From Chloroflexota bacterium (GTDB lineage: Bacteria > Chloroflexota > Limnocylindria > Limnocylindrales > CSP1-4): DNA of 45,741 nt. The position numbers and the translations under genes are program-made. Below are positions 33,913 to 41,264 of the stretch, piece after piece; the stretch's first letter is position 1, and every line of letters begins with the position of its first letter. The notes under the pieces were generated by a model. That model had not been told where the DNA came from and searched no databases. It worked only from the letters and a program-made list of their open reading frames with translations. The stretch is taken from the NCBI GenBank assembly GCA_003169735.1, contig PNAP01000014.1:1-45741 (forward strand), in the 5' to 3' direction.

Positions 33913-35829
33913 GTGAAACGAGCCACGACCCGAGAACGCCTCCGCTACGCCTTCGACAACTTCATGGGTCGGGGCACGCGCGCGCAGATCGTCGGCCTGT
34001 TCGCCATCGCCGGGCTGATGATCCTGGCCATCGCCACGCTGGTCTACGTCACCGGCCAGATCGCGGGCGCGAGCATCGGCAACACCGACCTGCTCAACTC
34101 GATCTGGCAGAGCCTGTTGCGCACACTCGATCCGGGCACGATGGGCAGCGATTCCGGCCAGTCCGGCTTCGTCATCGCCATGTTCATCATCACCCTCGGC
34201 GGCATCCTCATCGGCGCGACGCTCATCGGCATCCTCGCCAACGGCATCACGGTCAAGCTCGAGGAACTCCGCCGCGGCCGCTCGCGGGTCATCGAGTCGA
34301 GCCACACGGTCATCCTCGGGTGGTCGCAACAGGTCTTCACGATCATCTCGGAACTGGTCATCGCCAACGAGAACCAGCGTCGGGCGTGCATCGTCGTCCT
34401 GGCCGACCGCGACAAGGTCGAGATGGAGGACGCCATCAAGGCGCGCGTCCCGCGGACCGGCAGGACGCGCGTCGTCTGCCGCAGTGGCAGCCCCATCGAT
34501 CTCGATGAGATCGCCATCGCGAGCGTCCAGACATCGCGCTCGATCGTGGTGCTGTCCCCCGAGACGGCGGAGCCGGACGCCGACGTCATCAAGACGCTCC
34601 TCGCCATCACCAACGACCCCGCGCGCCGCGCCGAGCCGTACCACATCGTGGCCGAGATCCGCGACGAGCCGAACCTGGCCGTGGCGCGCATGGTCGGACG
34701 TGAAGAGGTCGAGCTGGTGCTCGGCGGTGACCTGGTCGCCCGCATCACTGCCCAGACCTGCCGCCAACCCGGCCTGTCGGTCGTCTACAACGAGTTGCTC
34801 GACTTCGGCGGCGACGAGATCTACATGACCAGCGAGCCTTCACTGACCGGCCGGACCTTCGGCCAGGCGCTGAGCGCCTACGAGGATTCGGCCGTCATCG
34901 GCCTCGCCGGCGAGGGCACGAGCAAGGTCAACCCGCCCATGGACACGATCATCAGCGCGGGCGACCGGATCATCGCCATCTCAGCCGATGACGACACGGT
35001 ACGCGTCTCGGACAAGCCGGCGCCGCCCCTTGACGAGGCCGCCATCGTGGCCATCCAGCGAGCGCCGGCGACACCCGAGCGGACGCTCATCCTGGGCTGG
35101 AACGAGCGCGGCGCGGCGATCATCCGGGAGCTCGATCACTACCTCGCGGCGGGCTCGGAGATCGCTGTCGTCAGCGGCCAGGCAGCGGCCGCTCCCGAGG
35201 TCGATGACCTGCGGCCGGTCATCGTCAATGCGGAACTGGACTATCACCGCGGCGACACGACCGACCGCCAGGTGCTCGACGCGCTCAAGGTCGAGACCTA
35301 CCACCACGTCATCGTCCTGTCCGACGCCGATCTGCTCGACCCGTCCGACGTCGAACGGCAGCGCGCCGACGCTCGCACCCTGGTCACGCTCCTCCACCTA
35401 CGTGACATCGGCTCGCGCACCGGCAACCGCTTCTCGATGGTCAGCGAGATGCTCGACGTCCGCAACCGGCGCCTGGCCGAGGTGACGCGGGCCGACGACT
35501 TCATCGTCAGCGACCGACTGGTCAGCCTCTACCTGACACAGCTGTCGGAGAACAAGGCGCTCCACGCGGTCTTCGACGACATCTTCGACGCCGAGGGCTC
35601 GGAGATCTACCTGCGGCCGGCAGGCGAGTACGTCGTGACCGGCCGTTCGGTCGACTTCTACACCGTCGTCGAGTCAGCGCGGCGGCGTGGCGAGATCGCC
35701 ATCGGGTATCGCTTGCGGTCGCGTGCGGCCGACGCCGACAAGGGCTACGGTGTCGTCGTGAACCCGCCCAAGTCGCGGCAACTCACCTTCGACGCGGACG
35801 ACCTGATCATCGTCGTCGCCGAGGCATAA
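33913..35829 (+). CDS. CASTOR/POLLUX-like ion channel
   Basis: 638 aa from the GTG at 33913, behind GGGAGG. Two transmembrane helices (about residues 23-46 and 86-110) flank a pore region with SLLRTLDPGTMGSD. Then come two RCK-like nucleotide-binding domains (VILGWSQQVF and LILGWNERGA open them). This layout matches plant CASTOR/POLLUX (DMI1) channels and their bacterial homologues, which are gated by ligands such as calcium. An in-frame extension to 33622 crosses the lectin remnant and is Arg-rich, so it is rejected. It is monocistronic. The ion is not evident: the canonical K+ filter GYG is absent. Confidence 0.88.
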   Translation: MKRATTRERLRYAFDNFMGRGTRAQIVGLFAIAGLMILAIATLVYVTGQIAGASIGNTDLLNSIWQSLLRTLDPGTMGSDSGQSGFVIAMFIITLGGILIGATLIGILANGITVKLEELRRGRSRVIESSHTVILGWSQQVFTIISELVIANENQRRACIVVLADRDKVEMEDAIKARVPRTGRTRVVCRSGSPIDLDEIAIASVQTSRSIVVLSPETAEPDADVIKTLLAITNDPARRAEPYHIVAEIRDEPNLAVARMVGREEVELVLGGDLVARITAQTCRQPGLSVVYNELLDFGGDEIYMTSEPSLTGRTFGQALSAYEDSAVIGLAGEGTSKVNPPMDTIISAGDRIIAISADDDTVRVSDKPAPPLDEAAIVAIQRAPATPERTLILGWNERGAAIIRELDHYLAAGSEIAVVSGQAAAAPEVDDLRPVIVNAELDYHRGDTTDRQVLDALKVETYHHVIVLSDADLLDPSDVERQRADARTLVTLLHLRDIGSRTGNRFSMVSEMLDVRNRRLAEVTRADDFIVSDRLVSLYLTQLSENKALHAVFDDIFDAEGSEIYLRPAGEYVVTGRSVDFYTVVESARRRGEIAIGYRLRSRAADADKGYGVVVNPPKSRQLTFDADDLIIVVAEA

Positions 35830-35923
35830 CCTCGGGCGCGGCTAGCCTGGTGAGCGCAACAGAACCTCGGGCGACAGCCGCCGATGTAACGGTTTCGAAA
35901 GGCTCGGCCGACAGACTGTGGAC

Positions 35924-36313
35924 ATGAGACACCGCCGAGACCTTGCTTCCGACGACCGCGACCGAGCCATCCGCCGCCTCCGCCAGCTCACCATCGGCAT
36001 CGCCGTGACCGGCGCCGCCGCGTCGGGTGGCCTCGGCTTCGTGGCCGCGGTGACCTATCCCGGCCAGTCCACCAGCACCATCGATTCGAACACCGCAGAT
36101 CAGGGCGTGGTCAACGATCCGGCCAACGGCGACCAGGGCGTGGTCACCGATCCGGCCAACGGGTCCACCTCCGGCGACCAGTCGGGGACAAGCAACACGA
36201 CGCCGGTCCAGCCGGGAGTCGGTGCCACTCCGGCGCCGACCTTCCAGCCGCTCAACAACCTGCCGACCGTCAGCCATCGCCGGCCTCACATCGTGAGCGG
36301 GGGATCCCATTGA
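35924..36313 (+). CDS. Small anchored extracytoplasmic protein heading the electron-transfer operon
   Basis: 129 aa from the ATG at 35924. CAGACT lies six bases upstream (leaderless); a GTG at 35918 is the alternative. A basic N terminus is followed by one hydrophobic segment (LTIGIAVTGAAASGGLGFVAAV) and a low-complexity Asn/Asp/Thr/Gly/Pro region ending in His/Arg (SHRRPHIVSGGSH). The region holds two DQGVVxDPANG repeats. Its stop overlaps the TTG of apbE. It occupies the place that an FMN-binding substrate protein often has next to apbE, but I see no DGxTGA(T/S)-type flavinylation motif. The function is unknown. Confidence 0.7.
   Translation: MRHRRDLASDDRDRAIRRLRQLTIGIAVTGAAASGGLGFVAAVTYPGQSTSTIDSNTADQGVVNDPANGDQGVVTDPANGSTSGDQSGTSNTTPVQPGVGATPAPTFQPLNNLPTVSHRRPHIVSGGSH
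36098..36163 (+). repeat. 33-bp tandem repeat inside the small anchored protein
   Basis: Two adjacent 33-base units, 30 of 33 identical, coding for DQGVVNDPANG and DQGVVTDPANG. The unit is a multiple of three, so copy number can change without shifting the frame. Confidence 0.8.
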
Positions 36314-37242
36314 GCGTCGTGACCCGGAGCTGGCGTGCCCTCGGGACGTCGGTCCATGTCCTCGTCACGGACGCGGCCCTGGCCGATACCGCCCAGACGG
36401 CCGTGGCCGCGGTCCTCGAGCGGGTCGATGCCACGTATAGCCGCTTCCGCCGCGACAGCGAGATCAGCCGCGTCAACGCCCGACCGGGCGAGACATCGAT
36501 CATCAGCCCGTTGCTGGCCACGGCGCTCGAGGCGGGGCTGCGGAGCGCCCGCCTGACCGATGGCGCCAGCGACCCGACCATCGGGCGCTCCCTGCGCGCG
36601 GTCGGCTATGACGGAGACTTCGACGGCATCTCGCAGTCGGCCGGTCCGATCGTCCTGCGCGTCGAGCCGGCGCCGGGTTGGCGGCGCATCCGCTTCGATC
36701 CCGACGTGCCGAGCGTCCACATCCCGCACGGTATCGAGATCGATCTCGGCTCCAGCGGCAAGGCGCTGGCGGCGGACCTGGCGGCGGCGGCCGCCCACCG
36801 CGCGCTGGGACGTGGCGGCGTCCTGGTCAGCCTCGGCGGCGACATCGCCACGGCCGGCACCGCGCCCGACGGCGGCTGGCTCGTCCTCGCTGCTGAGGAC
36901 AGTGCCACGGCAGACGACGCCGACGGCGAGGTCATCGCCCTGGCGTCCGGCGCCATCGCGACTTCCAGCACGACCGTCCGCCAGTGGGTCCGTGGCGACG
37001 TGCGGTTGCACCACATCATCGACCCGGCGACGGGCCTGCCGGCGGTCAGCCCGTGGCGAACCGTGAGCGTCGTGGCCGCCGATTGCGTCGACGCGAACGC
37101 GGCCTCGACGGCGGCCATCGTGCGCGGTGACGGAGCGATCGCGTGGCTGTTCGGCCTCGGCCTGCCGGCCCGCCTCGTTGCGACGACCGGCGAGATCCAT
37201 CGCGTCGGCGCGTGGCCGATCCCGGCGGGCGTCGCCGCGTGA
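36310..37242 (+). CDS. apbE: FAD:protein FMN transferase
   Basis: 310 aa. ApbE attaches FMN through a phosphodiester bond to Thr or Ser in target proteins, outside the membrane or in the cytoplasm depending on the system. Family motifs are FRRDSEISRVN, SSGKALAADLAA, the nucleotide loop VSLGGDIATAG and the metal-binding HIIDPATGLPA. No signal peptide or lipobox is visible, so this copy is probably cytoplasmic or its export is atypical. It starts at TTG 36310, overlapping the previous stop by four bases, and its stop overlaps the next GTG by four. Confidence 0.93.
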   Translation: MSVVTRSWRALGTSVHVLVTDAALADTAQTAVAAVLERVDATYSRFRRDSEISRVNARPGETSIISPLLATALEAGLRSARLTDGASDPTIGRSLRAVGYDGDFDGISQSAGPIVLRVEPAPGWRRIRFDPDVPSVHIPHGIEIDLGSSGKALAADLAAAAAHRALGRGGVLVSLGGDIATAGTAPDGGWLVLAAEDSATADDADGEVIALASGAIATSSTTVRQWVRGDVRLHHIIDPATGLPAVSPWRTVSVVAADCVDANAASTAAIVRGDGAIAWLFGLGLPARLVATTGEIHRVGAWPIPAGVAA

Positions 37243-37817
37243 GCGACCAGCTGCTCTGGTTCACGACGCGCGGCGCCGGCATCGTCTCGCTCATCCTGCT
37301 CACGGCCGTGGTCTGCCTCGGCATCACCACCGCGATCCGCTGGCAGAGCAGCGAGTGGCCGCGCTTCCTGACCGCGCAACTCCACCGCAACATCGCGCTG
37401 CTGTCGGTGGCCTTCGTGGCCGTCCACGTCGTGACCTCGGTCATCGACCCGTTCACCTCGCTCGGCTGGGCCGCGGCGCTGATCCCGTTCTCGTCGTACT
37501 ACCGGACCATCTGGCTCGGGCTCGGCGTGATCTCGATGGAGTTGACGCTGGCGGTCATCGTCACCAGCCTGCTCCGCGACCGGATCGGGCGCCGCGTCTG
37601 GCGGACCGTGCATTGGCTGTCGTATGCGGCATGGCCGTTGGGAGTGGTCCACGGATTCGGCACCGGCAGCGATGCCACCGCCGTCTGGATGCTGGCCATC
37701 CAGGGTGGCTGCGTGCTGGCCGTCGGGCTGTGCGTCATCTGGCGGCTCGAGACCGACCGCAGCGCTCGCCGCCGAGCCGAGATCGACGCGCGTGGCGACG
37801 TGGTGCCCTGGGTATGA
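37239..37817 (+). CDS. Ferric-reductase-like transmembrane protein
   Basis: 192 aa from the GTG at 37239. About five or six transmembrane helices with paired histidines (QLHRNIALLSVAFVAVHVVT and VHWLSYAAWPLGVVHG) suit a heme b binding four-helix core of the YedZ/MsrQ and NOX type. There is no FAD/NADPH domain on the same chain; the NuoF-like protein downstream could supply electrons. Four-base overlaps on both sides (GTGA, ATGA). Confidence 0.85.
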   Translation: MSDQLLWFTTRGAGIVSLILLTAVVCLGITTAIRWQSSEWPRFLTAQLHRNIALLSVAFVAVHVVTSVIDPFTSLGWAAALIPFSSYYRTIWLGLGVISMELTLAVIVTSLLRDRIGRRVWRTVHWLSYAAWPLGVVHGFGTGSDATAVWMLAIQGGCVLAVGLCVIWRLETDRSARRRAEIDARGDVVPWV

Positions 37818-39079
37818 GCAAGGCCGCTCCGCGCAACACCGCACGCGTCCTGGCCGGACCCCCGCCGAGCGCCGGGACGGAATCGCTCAAGGACCACCGC
37901 GCCCGGCTCGGCCCGATGCCCCAGGTCCGTCATCAGGAGGACGCCGTCGCGCTGCTCGAGGCCAGCGGCCTGCTGGGTCGAGGCGGCGCCGGCTTCCCGG
38001 TCGGCAAGAAGTGGCGGAGCGTGGCCGGACACGCGAGCGGCAACGCCGTGGTCGTCGTCAACGGCGCCGAGAGCGAACCCGCCAGCTCCAAGGACCGGAC
38101 GCTGATGGTCGCGCGGCCGCAGCTCATCCTCGATGGCGCACAGCTCGCCGCTACCGCCGTTGGCGCCGACGAGATCGTCGTCTACGTCGGCGTAGAGCAC
38201 ACCCGGGCACGAGCAGCGATGGCCCATGCCATCGCCGAGCGGGCGAGCGAGCGGAGCGCCCGGCGTCCGACCCCGATTCATCTGGTCGAGGCGCCGCTCG
38301 GTTACGTCGCCGGCGAAGCTTCGGCCGCGGTCCACTACATCAACGCCCGCGACGCGCGGCCGACCAACAAGCCGCCGCGCATCTCCGAGGTCGGCGTACG
38401 CGGCCGTCCGACACTGGTGCAGAACGTCGAGAGCCTCGCCCACGCCGCACTCATCGCACGCCACGGCGCCGAGTGGTTCCGCTCCGCCGGCCAGGGCCAG
38501 ACCCGGGGCACGGCCGTCATCACGGTCAGTGGCTCCGTCACGCGGCCGGGCGTGCGCGAGATCGACCTCGGGACGACGATCGCCGAGGTCGCGGCCTACG
38601 CCGGGGGCGCCCGCGAGGGCCTCCAGGCGGTGCTCCTCGGCGGCTACTTCGGAGCGTGGTCGGACCTGGCGGAGACGTGGGACATGCCGCTCGACCCGGT
38701 CGCCATGCGGGCCAGGAACCTGAGCTTCGGTTCTGGGGTCGTCTCGTTTCTGCCGGCTGACGCGTGCGGCGTCAGTGCGACCGCCCGCATCATGGCGTTC
38801 ATGGCCGGCGAGAGCGCCAAGCAGTGCGGCCCGTGCCTCTATGGGTTGCGGGCCATCGCCGATGCGACGCAGCGCCTGGCCATCGGCGGCGGCCGCTATG
38901 ACGACCTCGTCCGGCTCGAGCGCTGGTCGGGCCAGATCGCCGGCCGTGGGGCGTGCGGACTACCCGACGGAGCGGTCGCGTTCTTCCAGAGCGCGCTGCG
39001 CGTCTTCAGCGCCGAGTTCCGGCTCCACCAGGCGGCGCGACGCTGCTCGCACCCGCGGGCGTGGGCCGGCGTGGCCTGA
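37814..39079 (+). CDS. NuoF-like NADH/flavin oxidoreductase subunit
   Basis: 421 aa. It resembles the 51-kDa subunit of complex I and soluble hydrogenases. FMN-binding loop at about 55-66 (GRGGAGFPVGKKW), NADH/FMN segment VVNGAESEPASSKDR, an SLBB domain (ITVSGSVTRPGVREID) and a C-terminal Fe-S region. The usual ligand pattern is SCGxCxPC plus one later Cys. Here it is ESAKQCGPC (C338, C341), so the first Cys is Ala; C381 (GACGLP) is the later one, and C411 (RRCSHPR) is a possible substitute. It lacks the thioredoxin-like and HydA-type extensions. It probably passes electrons between NAD(P)H and the ferredoxin or the heme protein of the operon. Confidence 0.87.
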   Translation: MSKAAPRNTARVLAGPPPSAGTESLKDHRARLGPMPQVRHQEDAVALLEASGLLGRGGAGFPVGKKWRSVAGHASGNAVVVVNGAESEPASSKDRTLMVARPQLILDGAQLAATAVGADEIVVYVGVEHTRARAAMAHAIAERASERSARRPTPIHLVEAPLGYVAGEASAAVHYINARDARPTNKPPRISEVGVRGRPTLVQNVESLAHAALIARHGAEWFRSAGQGQTRGTAVITVSGSVTRPGVREIDLGTTIAEVAAYAGGAREGLQAVLLGGYFGAWSDLAETWDMPLDPVAMRARNLSFGSGVVSFLPADACGVSATARIMAFMAGESAKQCGPCLYGLRAIADATQRLAIGGGRYDDLVRLERWSGQIAGRGACGLPDGAVAFFQSALRVFSAEFRLHQAARRCSHPRAWAGVA

Positions 39080-39081
39080 CC

Positions 39082-39303
39082 ATGGCGCACGTCATCACCA
39101 TCGATCGCATCCGCTGCGACGGCTACGGCATGTGCGCCGAACTGCTGCCCGAGATGATCGAACTCGATGACTGGGGGTATCCCATCCTCCGTGCCGGGCC
39201 GATCCCGCACCAGCTGGTGAGCCACGCTCGACGGGCGGTCGACGTCTGCCCGGTCCTCGCGCTGCGCCTCCGGACGGCGGTCCCGGCCAACGCTCGGTCC
39301 TGA
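39082..39303 (+). CDS. Monocluster ferredoxin, probably [3Fe-4S]
   Basis: 73 aa. C12, C18 and C56 (CDGYGMC ... DVCP) give the C-x5-C ... CP pattern with three ligands, as in [3Fe-4S] ferredoxins of high-GC bacteria. The centre MIELDDWGYPI is typical of that family. It starts two bases after the NuoF-like stop. It probably accepts electrons from the flavoprotein encoded just upstream. Confidence 0.88.
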   Translation: MAHVITIDRIRCDGYGMCAELLPEMIELDDWGYPILRAGPIPHQLVSHARRAVDVCPVLALRLRTAVPANARS

Positions 39304-39308
39304 CGCGC

Positions 39309-39977
39309 ATGCGCATCCTCGTCGCCGAAGACGACGCCGGGCTTCGCGAGGTCCTGGTGATGGGCCTCCAGGAGCACGGCTACCAGGTCGATTCGGTCGA
39401 CCGGGGTGATGACGCTATCGACATGCTCAAGTTCTACGACTACGACGTTGCCGTCATCGACTGGCGGATGCCGGGCGCCCAGGGCATCGAGGTCGTCGCC
39501 TGGGCCCGCCGCAACCGACGCCCGACAGCGCTGCTGATGCTGACCGCGCGTGATACGCCGCCCGACCGCATCCAGGGCCTGGACGCCGGTGCCGACGACT
39601 ATCTCGTCAAGCCCTTCGATTTCGGCGAGCTGGTGGCGCGCATCCGGGCCCTCCAGCGGCGACCGCGCGGCGTCGATGCGCCGGTCATCACCCGCGGCCG
39701 CCTGGCGCTCGATCCGGTCACGCGAGAGGTCGCGGTAGGCGACCGGTCGCTCGGCCTAACCCCGACGGAATACGCCATCCTCGAGTTGCTGATGCGCCGC
39801 TCGCCTGCCGTGGTCGACCGGAAGTCGATCGCAGAACACGCCTGGGCGGACGAGACCGACCCACTCGGCTCGAACGCCATCGATGTCCAGTTGAGCCGAC
39901 TGCGCGCCAAGATCCCGACGGCCGGCGTCCGCATCGTGACCGTCCGCGGCGCCGGCTACCGGCTGGAAGAAGCGTGA
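39309..39977 (+). CDS. OmpR-family response regulator
   Basis: 222 aa. The receiver domain has D8/D9, phospho-acceptor D51 (VAVIDWRMPG), a Thr at LLMLTARD and K102 (DDYLVKPFD). The C-terminal winged helix (TPTEYAILELLMRR, then SNAIDVQLSRLRAKI) binds DNA. It starts five bases after the ferredoxin stop, so it is probably part of the electron-transfer operon, and overlaps the kinase start by four bases. Confidence 0.95.
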   Translation: MRILVAEDDAGLREVLVMGLQEHGYQVDSVDRGDDAIDMLKFYDYDVAVIDWRMPGAQGIEVVAWARRNRRPTALLMLTARDTPPDRIQGLDAGADDYLVKPFDFGELVARIRALQRRPRGVDAPVITRGRLALDPVTREVAVGDRSLGLTPTEYAILELLMRRSPAVVDRKSIAEHAWADETDPLGSNAIDVQLSRLRAKIPTAGVRIVTVRGAGYRLEEA

Positions 39978-41257
39978 CCCCGTCGCGCGGACCAGAGCTC
40001 CGCTCTGCGTCGATCCGCGTCGCCCTGACCGCGGCCGCAGTGGTCGCCGTCGTCTACCTCGTCATCGCGGTCGCCGTGGTGGCCATCGTCAGTCGCACCC
40101 TGACCAGCCAGATCGACGACCACCTGGCCGATTCCCTGCAGCACGTGGCCCCGAACCCCTTCGGCCCGCCGGGCGACGACAGTCCGGGCCGCCCCGATGA
40201 CGGGCCGTTCGATCCGGTCATCGTCTGGCAGGTCGCGGCCTCCGGCACGGTCACCTCGAGTGACGATGCGGCCGTCCTGCCCACCGCCTACATCGGGGTG
40301 AGCGACCCGCAGACCATCCAGATCGGTACATCCACGGTGCGGGTGCGCGGGGCGGTGATGGGCGACGAGCGCGTCATCGTCGGCCAGTCGATGTCGAGCG
40401 TCTCGCAGGCCGAGTCGACCATCATCCTGGCCGAGGTGATCATCGCGCCGCTTCTGCTCGGTGTCGTCTTCCTCGGGGCGGTCGCCATCGGGCGGCGCGT
40501 GGCATCGCCGATCGAGGCCGCGCGGCAGCGTCAATTGGAATTCACGGCGGACGCCTCGCACGAACTGCGCACGCCGCTCTCGGTCATCGAGGCGCAGACC
40601 AGTCTCGCCCTCAGCCACGACCGATCAGAAGCGTGGTATCGGACCGCTTTCCAGCGCGTCGACCACGAGAGCAAGCGCATCCGCCATCTCGTCGAGGATC
40701 TGCTGTGGTTGGCTCGATTCGATTCGACCAGTGGGCGTCCCAACGCCGAGCCGGTGGATGTCGGCGTGCTGGCGGCACAGACCGTCGACCGCTTCGGCAT
40801 CATCGCCGAGACGCGCCACATCTCCCTGAGCCTGGCGACCGCGGCTGGCACCAATGTCGTGACCGTGCCGCCGGAGTGGCTCGATCGACTGCTCGGGGTC
40901 CTGCTCGACAACGCCTGCAAGTACGCACCGGACGGCGGCTCGGTGAGCGTTTCGGTCGCGACCGACGGCGCGAGGATCCGGCTGACCGTCGATGACTCGG
41001 GGCCGGGCATCCCGCCCGACGAACGTGATCGCATCTTCGACCGGTTCCACCGCGCCACGGATGCCGTCGGCGGAGCAGGTCTCGGGTTGTCCATCGCCGA
41101 TGCCATCGTCAAGGCGACCAACGGCCGCTGGCGGATCGCCAGCTCGGCCGCCGGCGGCGCGTCGATGTCGGTGACCTGGGCGCGTGCCTTCGCCGGGCCG
41201 AAGGAAGCCGCACTCGAACGTCTCCAGCCAGCCGAGGACCTGAAAACCCGGCGATGA
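39974..41257 (+). CDS. Membrane sensor histidine kinase
   Basis: 427 aa from the GTG at 39974. Two transmembrane helices (about 15-38 and 157-172) bound an extracytoplasmic loop of about 115 residues rich in Gly/Pro/Asp. The dimerisation helix carries H196 in ADASHELRTPLS. The ATPase domain has the N box (NACKYAPDG), G1 (DDSGPGIPPDE) and G2 (GGAGLGLSIA). The HAMP is very short or absent. It is the cognate kinase of the upstream regulator. Confidence 0.95.
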   Translation: MTPSRGPELRSASIRVALTAAAVVAVVYLVIAVAVVAIVSRTLTSQIDDHLADSLQHVAPNPFGPPGDDSPGRPDDGPFDPVIVWQVAASGTVTSSDDAAVLPTAYIGVSDPQTIQIGTSTVRVRGAVMGDERVIVGQSMSSVSQAESTIILAEVIIAPLLLGVVFLGAVAIGRRVASPIEAARQRQLEFTADASHELRTPLSVIEAQTSLALSHDRSEAWYRTAFQRVDHESKRIRHLVEDLLWLARFDSTSGRPNAEPVDVGVLAAQTVDRFGIIAETRHISLSLATAAGTNVVTVPPEWLDRLLGVLLDNACKYAPDGGSVSVSVATDGARIRLTVDDSGPGIPPDERDRIFDRFHRATDAVGGAGLGLSIADAIVKATNGRWRIASSAAGGASMSVTWARAFAGPKEAALERLQPAEDLKTRR

Positions 41258-41264
41258 TGTCGCC

